This document shows, one piece after another, positions 1 to 11,883 of a stretch of 64,000 bases of DNA; the first letter of the stretch is position 1; each line of letters begins with the position of its first letter. Made by a program: the position numbers and the translations under genes. The notes under the pieces were generated by a model. It was given only the letters and a program-made list of their open reading frames with translations. It ran no database searches and was not told the DNA's origin. This DNA comes from Plectrocnemia conspersa (Eukaryota; Arthropoda; Insecta; Trichoptera; Polycentropodidae). Where the stretch lies: assembly GCA_009617715.1 (NCBI GenBank), contig VTFK01000186.1, positions 372,001 to 436,000 of the forward strand, read 5' to 3'.

Positions 1-319
1 ATATATATTATTGAATAAAAAAAATAAGTAATAAATACAGCCTTTTGTAGGTATTCTAATTTTGATATAATTTTTAATTATATCAAGTAATTATTGAACA
101 CAGTCGTAAATTCGAACCGTTAACGCTACAATAAAAAAACCAATTTGTATTAAGGGTCCTTGGGAATTTTGACCTCGTGGTTAAGGTCGTAAAAGTAATC
201 GAAAAGTGAGGAACGGGTGAGAATTCGATACCGTTAATGCTACAAGAGACATGTTTTATACTGTTTATTTTTAATTAACTTTTGGGTATTTGACGAATGA
301 TGTCGTCTAGACGCTGAAA

Positions 320-495
320 AAATAAAATAATAAGATTTTCGTTTCAGAGTTATATAACGAAGTTAATATATTCAACAAAAATATAGTTTTCATTAGAATA
401 GCATTAATGCATATTTTTTATATCAAAGATTGAGATTTATATTCTTAAAAAACTATATGATTTAATTTTTTTTAAAACAAAATTTTAGACCTAAG
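320..495. repeat. AT-rich dispersed repeat, copy 1
   Basis: This stretch recurs in the same orientation at about 1884-2075. Shared words include TTAGAATAGCATTAAT and ATATCAAAGATTGAGA, in the same order with small indels. It has no coding potential and no terminal structure that I can see. It is probably a piece of an old interspersed element. The family is not recognised. Confidence 0.6.
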
Positions 496-1745
496 CTAAT
501 TTTACTCTGAAAGATGCCCAAATTAATTTCAAATAACAACAAATGTCATTAGTGACGCCTTCGCCCATTAAAACTACACATAAATTTGATTAAGCGCCGG
601 CGCAGTTTCGCTTAAAACTTTTTTAAGCGTACACATTAATTAAATACAAAACAGTACGACAGATAGCTTGGGGAAAGACTTGAAACAGTTATTTATTTTG
701 TTAACATTAGCACAACAGTCGGTTACAATACTTCCAAAAATTCCAAAGTTCACATACTATCTGCTTCTTCGTTGTTTATTGCCATCATTAGTTAACAAAC
801 GTCGTATGCCTAAGTTCTTGAATTTAACGAACACAATATTAAATTGTATTATAACAATATGTATCTTTGACATAATGCACACGATCAGTCTAATAGCTTT
901 GAAAGCATTCATGCGAATTAGATTAGATGGTTAATGTAAGGTATGTCTTAAATGATTAATGTCTAAGCATACACTATATTCAGAATACTCATATTGTAAA
1001 TATGATATTGTACAATTAGAAATGACGTCATGTATGTATACAGTGTTGCATTTCGTTAAATACTCTTGAATAATTAAATAATAATTAAGATATCATTTAA
1101 GCCTGACAAGATCTTTTTGTGACAAGATTTTTTAATCAAGTCAATATTACATAACATTTTTCATTTAGCTTTATAATTGTCTAAATGATTATAACTGTTG
1201 TTCATATAATTTTATAGAAATGATAAAGCTGTGTAAAATATTCAGCAAACATAATTATGAAAGACAAAATTAATTAATTACTGTGTAGCAGAATCGTCGC
1301 GAAAATTAATATTTTGTAACATTGCGTCTTTGAGAAACAGATCGTTGTTTTTAATTATTTTTTATAAGGGGTTGATATTGTATTTCACGTAAAAACTACA
1401 CACAAAAATACATATTTTAAGCAAAAGTCTTAGAGATTTGAGGTGGAATGAATTTATGAGCTGTAAAATTTCAAAGAAAGAAATTAATTTAGTAGACCAC
1501 ATAAAAACTAAAAAGAAAAAGATAATATTGTTAAATATAATTGGCATAAAATATTGAATTTTTATTTTATGAACCATAGTTCATTTTAAAATGCCGTCTT
1601 GATGCGGAAGGACCAGCGAAACACGCATTATAAACATAAGTTATATTTTTTTAAGCAAATATGCTTAAGTTAAATAGATAAAATAAGACATTTACAAATT
1701 ATTTTAAATTAATCATGTAAATTATTAATAAGCTTAAAAACAATA
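496..1745. other. AT-rich gene-free stretch
   Basis: I see no coding pattern, RNA gene or terminal repeat here. The short open frames at 668-934 (+) and 1362-1577 (-) have compositions expected from AT-rich noncoding DNA. Confidence 0.6.
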
Positions 1746-1749
1746 CTGA

Positions 1750-1865
1750 AATTATTATTTATGCCTTTAAAGCAAGATGTGTTTTGGTATTTTATAGATA
1801 AATTAAAGTTTTTTATGTAGTAGTCACTAATATGTTAGATTAATGGGTTAGTATGGCCTTGAAAA
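1750..1865 (-). mobile_element. Jockey-like LINE 3'-region fragment
   Basis: The phrase GCAAGATGTGTTTTGG followed about 80 bases later by GATTAATGGGTTAGTATG matches the same ordered words in the Jockey-like copy at 40250-40350. The LINE is in minus orientation. This is an old, heavily diverged 3'-terminal crumb. Confidence 0.6.
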
Positions 1866-1883
1866 TTAAGCCGAAAAAATATT

Positions 1884-2075
1884 TTCAAATTAAATAAAAT
1901 GATAAATTTTTCTTTATATAACGCAAGATAAAAAATCTCAGTTTATATATTTAACAAAAATATTATATAGCATAACTCTTATTAGAATAGCATTAATACA
2001 TATTTTTTTGTATATCAAAGATTGAGAACACCCTATATGATATATTTGTTTTAAACACAATTTTAGATATATTCT
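1884..2075. repeat. AT-rich dispersed repeat, copy 2
   Basis: This is the second copy of the repeat at 320-495. It lies about 20 bases beyond the LINE crumb at 1750-1865. Both copies are direct and of similar length, so they could be two insertions of one family or a local duplication. Confidence 0.6.
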
Positions 2076-2774
2076 ATATTGCTTGACTTTAGATATTATT
2101 TCTTCTGATTATAAGTCTAATTATTTTTTAGATAAAATGCAAAGCAATAAATGATTCGAGAATGTTAAATTAATTGTTCACAGAAAAAAATATATTGCAT
2201 ATTAGAGCAAAAATTCTTATAAAAAACGGAGTAACACGAGAATGGTCAAAATTGTTCTAAGATCAACTGTAATTCAAAAGATAAAAATCAACAAAAATAA
2301 TACATTTGCCTTTTAAGTAATGGCCAAAACAACCCTTGTAGTTTTTTAACGTTTTTTTTAATATCACCAAATAACACTTATAGTACTGAAAAAATAATAA
2401 ATCCTTGCAATTATAATTTCAAAATTATATTAAGCTCTAATTGTGCAAAAATAAAATTAGTAAAGATCTTATTATAAAAGAAAATAATAATATAAAATAT
2501 AATTATTTGCTAAACTAATCCAAGCGGTAAATATCAATAAAAATATGTAGTGTAGAAAAAAATTATACTTGACTTTATTGCAAACAGTTTAACAATAACT
2601 AAATTTAAAATAATCAAGACAAATTAAAAATAAAAGTGCGGTATTCGCACACTATCTTACTGCGGTATTTCACGACAGTGAGAGACTGACAGCTAATGTT
2701 ATTTGTTGGTATTAAAAATATACTGTTAAGTTTTTTAAGACATGTATTAGCAAGTATAACAGATTAAATATGTA

Positions 2775-2885
2775 TTGCTGTATTTTTATTCACTTTTAAT
2801 GTAGAAAAAAAAATACCAGTGTTACTCCACACCGAGCAAGCATATTTTAATATTGTCTAATTTGCTATTTATATAGTAAAATTTT
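2775..2885 (-). mobile_element. Jockey-like LINE fragment, late ORF2 region
   Basis: GTGTTACTCCACACCGAGCAAGC and the following TTGTCTAATTTGC ... AGAATTTTAT-like string match positions 7745-7815 of the larger Jockey-like copy, which encodes the conserved late-ORF2 stretch on the minus strand. With 1750-1865 it may be one ancient insertion, since the order and orientation agree. The spacing is about 600 bases longer than in the reference copy, so something has been inserted between them. Confidence 0.6.
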
Positions 2886-5737
2886 ATGTTTTAAGTTGAA
2901 ATATCTTAAATTTAAGACATTCTTATGAAAAATACATTCCACAAATAAACCATCCTTTGTCGATGAGTCAAGCGTTGATGATACAAAAATATTGTAGAGT
3001 AAAATAATCGTTGTTAAACATTTTTGTAAATATAATTTTGTGCAAATCACATTAACGCTCTGTCAGCTACAATTGTTTCAGACAATCATAAATAAGCACA
3101 AAATATTTTTTTCCATATCAACAATGAATATATTGCATATATGAGGCAATACTCCAAAATTAACTTAATTAAGAGCCTCATTTAAATATATTTTTTGTTT
3201 ATGTTTAATGTCAGTTAACTTTTAATGATATCTAACACTATTGCAAAAACCCTTACAACTCAAAAATCAAAAATTGATATTATTAAATATGCAAATCTCG
3301 ATATAGACGTTTGGAATTTTAAGTGAAAGCTGTGCTGCGAAATCTTAAATAGGAAAAAAATATACAGTACATCATTTTGAACAAATAGTTTAGGTATGCA
3401 TTGAAATCTGAATGTCTAAAAAATACACAAACTCATTAAGCACCTGAACTTAAGAATTGTAAACCTCCTCAACACCCACTGGTGTTGAAAGTGGTATGAA
3501 TTAGGTGATTTAAAATGAATTAGGTAGTTTAGAGGTATCAACACAGATATATGTATGGTTTATTTTTTGTAAATACACACATAAAAATATTTATAAATAC
3601 TATTAAAGTGGCAACATTCTTTCAGAAGACTCGAAGGATGGTGACTACGCTAGAAGATTACGTCACTAGCTATTTATTAATAACTTAGTCTGTGAGAAAA
3701 CGAAGCTAAGAACCAGATAATATCTTTATCCAGGTATCCATGTCCTAATGGAGGCTTAAGTGCCACTCCTAAATACATAATTAACTGAAACTCGATTGTA
3801 ATACAATGAACCAATTTTCTTAGAGTATAAACCACCGTTTATCCACAGTTCTCTCCGGGTATTTAGAGGTAAGATACCCTTTTCGTGTGTGTATTTTCGT
3901 GATATTTATCCCTTCAATGAACAGTTTGAAGGCGTCTTCTGAAATATTGATTTGGGCCGATCGCATTGACGTGATGAATGTGCGTTCGACGTGTCTTTGA
4001 AACGTTTTAATGCGCCTCGTCCGTGCGGAGCACTTAAGACGTCTCCCCTTGGGGAAATAACCCTATATACATGTACATAGGTATCCACGTGTACTTAGGT
4101 AGATGGCGAAAAATGGCTACATGCTCAGTGATGCGACGGGAAATAAAACGTAATCTCTCAGACAAAGTGAAAAGCGATTCCGCCACCAAAGTAGATATCA
4201 GATGGCAAGTGTTGAGATGTTCGAGCGAAAAATTTTGCGCGAGATAATATTTATGTTGCCACATCGTTTTAAAAATAAACTTAAGAAGGCTTTCTTTTTA
4301 GTTCTTATCCGTCTATACTGGTTATGTTATGATTCTATTATTATAAAAAAATAAGAAAGAGTACATAAGTATTTAAAAAATTACAAATGTGTTACAAAGA
4401 CATTTCATCAGTTTGTTACACGATAATACAATTATTAAATTAATTGGATTATAATATAAAATTAACTACATAATTAAAATTTCAACTACAAAATCTTGTA
4501 TTTAGATATAATTTTACGGACTCATCAAATAAACCACCATTTCGTTTAAGTGAACCAATCAATAAATGGATTATATTGGCAGGAGAAAAAGCAATCAACA
4601 TATTTAAACGTACAGACAGAAAAGAGCTTTTTTGAGAAAATGGGACACTGCCGTGGGAAAATCTTTTTGAACATTAAGTCAAAGTATCAGCTATGAATCT
4701 AAAAGTAACCGTTGCGTACGCCTTGAAAAATAATGACACGTGCAGTGAGGATTACCATCCAAGCGGCAATCTATTGAAAGAGTTAAAAATCAAAATATCA
4801 AAGGCAACTAACGATTACTTTCTCGTTCACCCCCTTAGAAACTTTTATTGACATTCACACTTAAACATCCACTTCAATGTTAAAGACTTCAGAACTTAAA
4901 GAGCTCCCGAACTTGGACTCTAAGTTCGTATGAATTAAAGCAAATGGAAGCTGACTCAACAGAGCATAAAAAATCACAGAAGCTGCCGCTTCTCTCTTTG
5001 CACCCCCAGATTTAACTCGACTTTCATAAGGCTCCTGGATCCTATGAATACATTCACAGAAAACTTTATGTTTAACCAGCATATACAAATTGTATATGAC
5101 GCTCTCAATTATTTAAATATGTTAATAATAAAAATTAATTTTCTCTTAAAAAAATAAAAATATTCACCCCTGACCCAAACGTCAGTTTTTGTTAAAATAT
5201 AAATAAAAATAATTGTCTGCTATTGTTGCAAAATTTTGAATGTACATATTTCTATGTTTTAAATAAAAATTACCAAAAATATTTTGAAATGTTTATATTA
5301 ATAAAATAAAATAAAATAAAATATCTCTTATTAAAATGTTGAATTTTGGTAATGTTGGCATAATATTTTTACAAGCTTGAGTAGCATTATTTTTACACCT
5401 AAAATTGTGTTAATAGACTTACTCCAAAGCTTCTTTATCACGCGAAAGTGCGTGAACGGAGCGTAATGTATTGAGTTTTAATAAATTAATTTTTAGATTA
5501 TTTTCAATATTAAATAAAAATAATGTTTTAAAAACAAGAAAATAATAATAGTTACTACATTTTTATTCAATTTCTTTAAAAAAATGTTAACTAGATAATT
5601 CTCAATTTCTTTCGCAAAATTCGCAAGCATGTAAAAACATGCAACAACAGATTACAGCACAAACTTGGAATGAATGGACATTATTTATTTATTTTATTAC
5701 CAATAAATAAAAAATATATTAGAAATGGCAACAACAG
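2886..5737. other. Gene-free stretch with a higher-GC island at 3840-4270
   Basis: Most of this is AT-rich DNA without recognisable features. The part from 3840 to 4270 is less AT-rich and apparently single copy. Its open frames (3906-4088 and 4034-4264, minus) lack recognisable domains. A short region at 3640-3665 reads like an acceptor site, TTCTTTCAG, followed by a short open frame, but nothing else supports an exon. Confidence 0.4.
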
Positions 5738-5795
5738 TAATACCGGTAATACCGGTATTGAAATTACCGTTAATATTGCGATTGAAACATCAGCT
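5738..5795. mobile_element. Solo end of a hAT-like element
   Basis: TACCGGTAATACCGGTATTGAAA followed by ATATTGCGATTGAAAC resembles the right end of the larger element at about 42000-42080, which reads ATACCGGTATTG ... TATTATTGCAATCAC. No matching left end is nearby, so this is a solo or truncated terminus. The family assignment is by similarity within this window only. Confidence 0.4.
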
Positions 5796-7088
5796 CCACC
5801 AACCTCACTGCGTGTAAAGCAACATCCATACACTAAACAATGTCGAAGTATCCTATTATTTTTCTATTTAAATTTTACAAATATAAATTGCTAAGGGAGG
5901 AGTATCGTGGGGGGCGATTTATTTGGTGACAAAACATGCATTATTGCTGGACCACGAAAAGAGTGAGACTGCTAGTGGGGCCTCGTCCGCAAGCCGTTAC
6001 ATTATTTAATTCAATAAACATGTAACCATTATAACAACTTCAATAAAATACTACTGCAACGACTCAGACTATGTATAATTGCCACTTAAATAATATAATG
6101 ATAAACTAATTTTAAGATTAGATCTTATATAAAATTCAGCTAACGGAAAAAAACTTTATATAAATTAAATTTAAAACAAAGTGTTTTTTTACATTTTTTG
6201 TCATTTATATGAAATGTAACGAAATTTGAGTAAACGATTACTAAGATAGTTTGACTTATATAGACTTTGAGATTAAATATTTCAGTCAAGTGCTATATTG
6301 TATCACAATAATGGCTATTCAAAAACAATTAACAAAGGTGTAAAAATATTAATTAAAATCATATGAAATATATAAAAAAAAACCTAAACTTTTTTTACAT
6401 TTTTATATTTTTTTATAATGTATGATTTTTCATAAGCTTAATTATATCACTATTAGAAACCGTTATTTATTTAATATGTAGGACCTAGCACGATTTTATT
6501 AAATTATTCCGATATTTATCTGTAAGATTAGGAAAATCTAGAAAATTCTGATATGTGATGATCAACCGGAATTTTAATTAATTTTTACTATATTCTTTTA
6601 TATGAAACCATTAGTAAATATATTCTGTCTCTCCTAATTAAATAAATTACATTACTTGCAACCGGATATTAGAGTATACTATTTTCTATATATAATAGAT
6701 ACAATATACACTATGTCTTGAAGCTAATAGCAAATCAGTATATTGAAAGCTTTCATCTTATATTTTCCACTATGTATTTACATTAAACATATGTAAAACG
6801 ATACATGTGCTATGAAACACGTTCCAATAAATTCACGATAAAAATTTGTAATATTAAACGAAAGCTCTTAGAACTAATATAAGTTTTCGAACTACATTAT
6901 TAAACTTCTCATATTTATAGAGCATCTCTTCAATGTTTGAAAGGAGACTGACAGTTGAATAATTTAAAACCTACACAGTATGGTAGAAGCAGGGCAACTT
7001 ATATGGGAAGTATCGATCATATTTATAGTGTTTTGGGGTTGTTTGCCATTTCGGCCCTGTGGCGACCTTCTGCAGGTTTAAATCGCCG
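5796..7088. other. AT-rich gene-free stretch
   Basis: No gene or structured element is recognised. The last hundred bases (6960-7088) are less AT-rich and form the left flank and target of the LINE insertion that starts at 7101. Confidence 0.5.
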
Positions 7089-7829
7089 TCCCTTCCGCTA
7101 TTTTTTTTTTTTTTTTTATAAAAGTTTATTTCTTAAATAGACATAGGTAAAATAGCATACAGATATATTAAATGCACAATACTGGTTCATAACCATTTAC
7201 ATTGTTTACAAATTGTTAAGTTATACAATAACATAAAAAGAATAATAAATTATACGAGAATATACTAAATTAAAGGAAAAATACATAAAACCTTTTACAA
7301 ATTTAAAAAAAAACTCCAAAAAAAAAAAAAAAAAATTTTGGAAAAGAATGAAGCAGATGAGAAAAACAAATTATACAAAATACATAATATACAAAATAAA
7401 ACACATACAAAGGTAAATAAACCTAGCCCTGTAGACCTGAAACTGATGACACTGTGATGAGCTTAACTGCATCAAAGCAATATGTGCTTAGGCATTTTTT
7501 ATGTTTGTATTTAAATTTAAGTTTTGCTTTGTCGTAATCACCGATTCTTGAAATTAGTGGGTTTGCGTGGTCTCGCGAGATTTTTTTTATAGTATTTTCG
7601 GTTTGATAATAACAGTATTCTTTAATGGTAGGAATTAAATGTTTGGTGTGGAGTTTTTTTTAAGGTTAGTATAAAACGGTGTATTATAAATTATTTTTTT
7701 ATGGCTTTATTTTGAATTACTTGAAGTTTATTAAAATTACTATTACTCGCGTTACTCCACACTGAACAAGCGTAAGTTAAAACAGGTCTGATTAATTGTC
7801 TATAGACTAGAATTTTATTTTTTTATTGT

Positions 7830-10180
7830 AAGCGCACTTTTTTCTATTAAATATTGATTTTAGAGCCGCAATGGCGCCGAGCCCTTCGACCGGAGTTCAG
7901 TTATATGTTTATTGAATTTTAGTCTGGAGTCCAGGTGTATACCCAGATATTTAACGCTCGCTCTCCATTCAATGTTATGCCCTTGTTCACTTTTAATGGG
8001 TGCAGGCAAGGGTTGTCTACGTTTAGTGAATATTATTGCTTCTGTTTTGTCTTGATTAATTTTAATTCTCCATTTCATAAAATTTTTTTTTAAGTTTTCA
8101 AGGGATTTTTTTGAAGTTTAACTGCAATAGGTTTAAGACCATAAGAACTAGTAAGGATTGCAGTGTCGTCAGCGTACATTGAGAGTTTAGTATTTTTTTA
8201 ACATTGGAATATCATTAGTATATAGAATGAAGAGAAACGGGCCAAGTATACTTCCTTGAGGAACACCAGCTGGTATTTTACGCGGTGTCGAAAAATGTAT
8301 TATTTAGCGAAACAACATAGCTTCGATTCTTCAGGTAAGACCGTAACATGTGAATAATGTAATAGGAGTTTCATATTTTAAAAGTTTATACATTAATCCA
8401 TCATGCCATACTGTATCAAAAGCCTTTTCCATATCTAATAATAAAAGACCAGAACTTTTTTTTTTTCATATTAAAATCGGCAGATATGTGCTCTGTTAAT
8501 CTATTAAGTTGATGCGTAGTCGAGTGATTTTCGCGGAAACCAAATTGCTCATTAATGAGTTTGCTATTAAGAGATTCCTTTAATCGAGATAATATAATTT
8601 TTTTCAAATAATTTGCTAAATGAGGGAAGTAAACTTATCGGGCGGTAGTTAATTGGTATGTTATCTGCTTTGCCAGGTTTTTTTATCGGATGAATTTTTG
8701 CCGTTTTCCAGATTATTGGGAAATATCCAAAAGATAAGCATGAATTAAAAAATGTTATTTAAGTACTTAAAGCAAAACAAAAGGAAGGTTTTAATCAATA
8801 TATTCTCTAATTTATCTATACCTGGAGCCTTCTATTTGATAATCGTTTAACAATACTAAGAATTTCTGATATGCCGACTTGGTTAATGGATTTTTTATCT
8901 ATTGGAGTTTTACTAATATCTTTAATTGCCCGGTCTACTTTATTTTGGGTTTTTTGGTCAATGTAATTTTGCGTAAGTTGATAAGATGTAGAAAATGTCT
9001 CAGCTAAAATCTCGACCTTCTCCTGAGTCGTGTTAGCTACGTTGTTTCCGGTTTTTAAAGGTGGTATATTTGAGTTTTTATTTTAAGCGATTTCGTCATT
9101 CTCCATAAGGAATTATCTCCCGGTTTCAAAGCTTTTTTAGTTTACGCGACCACGAAGCGTTTTGATGTTTTGAATTTGAACGCGAATTTCATCAGTTAGT
9201 TTGTTAATTAGAGTTTTAAGTTGGGGCGATTTATTTTTGTGCCATTGCTTTCTCATATTATTTTTAATTTTAATACGTTTAATTATTTCTGGGGTGAGTT
9301 CTATGTTATTCCAAATATTTTACGCGACGGAATTGATGATATTTTGGCCTGCTCGATCACGGATGTTAAGTAATGAATATCATCGTCAATAGTTTTAGTG
9401 TCATTTGAGGTATAATTCTGTCGTTTAATCAATACCCGAGACTCTACTATGCTTCTGAATCGCTTCCAATCAGCCTTTGCATAATTGAAAACGACCTCAG
9501 ACACCATCTTGACCTCACCGTCCAACGTAAAGAATACTGGAAGGTGGTCCGAGGACAGAGCCTGGATGCAGTGCATGTTTGAAATCCGGGAATTACCCTT
9601 GACCAACGTTATGTCCAGAATTGACGGAGTCGTGTGGTTGGTAGGATAATGCGTTGGGGATTTCGGAAAATTTACAGTAGTGTCCGTATCGTGTAAATAA
9701 TCAAATATTAATTTACCGGATCGATTCGCACCGGGGCAATCCCAATGCATGTGTCTCGCGTTAAAGTCTCCAGTTAATATCACGGATTCTCCAAGACGAA
9801 ACACATCATCAAGGTCACCTCGAAGCAACCTGTCACCGGGAGAATTATACCCCGCGACAATTATTATTAATTTATTATCGTGTTTAATTTGTATCGCGAC
9901 AGTTTCAAGATTAGTCGTGTTTGTTGTAATGCGCGCGTGTTTAATTGATTTTTTTTACAAATATCGCGACCCCTCCGCCTGGCCTTGAGAGACGGTCCTC
10001 CGGAGGCAGACAAAGTTCGGTATAAAACGTTGACGTGTGGTTTGAGGTAAGATTCGGTGATTACGACAATATCAATTTTGTACTCACTGATCAGCAGTTC
10101 CAGTTCTCCAGTTTTATTTTCGGAATCCGCGTGAATTCCACGTCAAAACGTTGAGCCCCACCTTAGAAGAGCACATCGAG
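7830..10180 (-). pseudogene. ORF2 of Jockey-like LINE: endonuclease plus reverse transcriptase, frameshifted
   Basis: In family members this protein nicks target DNA and primes reverse transcription of the element RNA. The endonuclease (about 9300-10160) shows the catalytic GDFNARH box and a SSDHLPV box, the hallmark Asp-Asn and Ser-Asp-His of this nuclease family. The N-terminal ISEYKIDIVVITES-like stretch is readable at about 10060-10100. The reverse transcriptase is split over several frames: a motif A-like DTVWHDGL near 8400, [21 protein letters not shown] near 8230-8280, and MYADDTAI at about 8157-8181. The C-terminal VKYLGIHLDSRLKFNKHI string lies at 7890-7960. At least four frameshifts or stops separate these parts, for example an indel in the A/T runs at 8455-8465 and around 8190-8200. 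The catalytic YADD is intact but the reading frame is not, so it is a pseudogene. Confidence 0.85.
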
Positions 10181-10194
10181 ATATTCGACCATCA

Positions 10195-10568
10195 TCAAGG
10201 CGATCTCCATTTTGCTGGCACACTTTCCAGCCTTGGTCCTGATTTCTTGAAGGACGAGCAACATCCTGCGTAGCCTGAAGTTGGCATTGTGTCTGAGAGG
10301 GGCTCCTCAGGCTGCCTGGTTTGGGGACGTTGTGGCGCCTTGTTTATTGGTGCTGGTGCGGCGCCAACCTGGGCGTTCCATGAAGTGGCTGATGAGATCA
10401 CTGCTGGGGTGGTTGAGGTTTTTACCAACGCTGGTTTCGTTGGTTTCAGTGCAGGAAATTGCGCTTGCTCGAGGTTGAATATGTTGTTCGGCTGCGACGA
10501 GTGAACAGTGGGAGTCGGTCTCTGTTGTCTCTTCTGAGTTTTCTGTAGGTATTCTAACCTACGAGGGC
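10195..10568 (-). pseudogene. C-terminal part of gag-like ORF1 of the Jockey-like LINE
   Basis: The open frame on the minus strand carries a low-complexity Pro/Thr/Gln-rich tail with NIFNLEQAQFPALKP, a phrase typical of the region after the zinc knuckles in Jockey-group ORF1 proteins. The zinc knuckles are absent because the element is 5' truncated. The open frame continues upstream to 10641, but if the 12-bp repeat at 10569-10580 is the target duplication, those extra residues come from target DNA. ORF1 ends just before the region where ORF2 begins, the usual dicistronic layout. Confidence 0.65.
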
Positions 10569-10580
10569 TCCCTTCCGCTA

Positions 10581-11883
10581 GAAGATCCAAAGGCTTAAGC
10601 ACACATCTCACACAATAAATCACATACATACATACACACAAACCCCGAAGACGTTCTAGTTAACATTTTTATTGCTCACCCTTCCTCTTGACCCACATAT
10701 GCATTAAACACCGGATCGTGGGGGATGATTGTAAATTAAGATAATCACCTGGCAACTCCCCAGATGAAGTGAAGAAGAAAACATTGCACGCGTATCAACG
10801 TTAACGCTTAATGCGTAAGAATGAGGGATGCTCGATTAGTTTATAATAAATAATATCTAAATTTATATTTTTTTGAAACGTATCGCTTTAAATCAAATTA
10901 ATGATATATAATTGCTATAGCAATGATTTTTTTTTTGTCAATTCGTAAACTTTTCAAACACTCCTCATATATATATGTATATAGCACACGCAGCGATGGA
11001 AGGAAATTACCGTAAACGTATAAATCACCGATGAACGGTTAAAGAAGCACGCATGGCCAGCTCTCGCGAGAGGGAACGTGCCTCTGAGAGAAGCAGCTTC
11101 TTCACAAAGAGTTTCGATTTGCAAAAAGATGAAAATTCAGCATTGGGTGGGTTTCCACCCCTTTGGTGGTGTTTGAGAAAATCTCACGTGATAATACGAG
11201 ATTCGCGAAGCTTGCAGATAACGCATTCATTTCAACGGATGTTTTTTTTTTATATTTGTATCTGGATTCGAGAAAAATATGAAGTGTATATTTGTATTTT
11301 TATAATTTGCTTAGTAGAATAACTAAAATGATACTATATCTATTGATATTTTGACGTGAGAGCTGGGTACAAAATTTATATTATCGTAGTCACTGAAACT
11401 TATCTCGAACCGCACGTAAACAATTGTATACCGAACTTTATCTGTATCTGGAGAGACGTGTTTCAGATTAATAATTATTGATATTTATTAACATTGAATC
11501 TAAAAACCATATTAATTTAAATTAAACACACACCAAAAAATAATAATAATTGTGTGAGTATATTTATCCTAGACACGAGTTGAATCGTTGCGATTTTGAT
11601 GCTGTGTTCAGAGTTTAAAGCACGGTTATTATAATTGAATTGTTTTATTTAGGCACAAATCTATTTAAGAAAAATCAGCCATGTGATTCTGTTTATTTTG
11701 AATATGCATTGGATCAGAGTAAAACTCAGATCTGATCTGTGCAATGCATTCGGGTTAAATTTTTAGATTACTTTTCTGTACAACTAAAGGTCGAAATCAA
11801 GTTTATTTCCTAAGTGGTTTTTGACTATAAGTGAGTGAAAAACTAGTGACTGTTACTTAAGAAATTATCAATATTCACTTACC
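10581..11883. other. Gene-free stretch with a higher-GC part
   Basis: This is the flank between two LINEs. The part from 10680 to 11250 is less AT-rich and non-repetitive. A frame at 11053-11322 (+) begins with an Arg/Glu/Ser-rich run, but it has no domain and runs into AT-rich DNA. No RNA gene is seen. Confidence 0.4.

Larger units (their letters stand above)
7101..10569 (-). mobile_element. 5'-truncated Jockey-like non-LTR retrotransposon (copy A)
   Basis: The element begins on the plus strand with an 18-base T run, which is the poly(A) tail of a minus-strand LINE. It then shows, in order: the late ORF2 region, reverse transcriptase boxes, an AP-type endonuclease and the C-terminal part of a gag-like ORF1. 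A perfect 12-bp direct repeat, TCCCTTCCGCTA, lies at 7089-7100 and again at 10569-10580. It is best explained as the target-site duplication. The left copy abuts the tail and the right copy marks a 5' truncation inside ORF1. The length of about 3.5 kb compares with about 5 kb for full Jockey-group elements. Multiple frameshifts make it inactive. A second, shorter copy is at 39947-41211, with fragments at 1750-2885 and 35.6-36.9 kb. Confidence 0.85.

Noticed and set aside
3640..3670. Possible splice acceptor TTCTTTCAG with a short open exon-like stretch
   Set aside because: An isolated acceptor-like word is common in AT-rich DNA and no partner exon was found.
10281..10504. Two plus-strand frames within the Jockey-like ORF1 region
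   Set aside because: They are antisense to the gag-like frame on the minus strand, which has family-typical motifs.
11053..11322. 89-codon plus frame starting MASSRERERASERSS
   Set aside because: Only the first part has biased composition. It runs into AT-rich DNA, has no domain, and shows no splice or promoter support.
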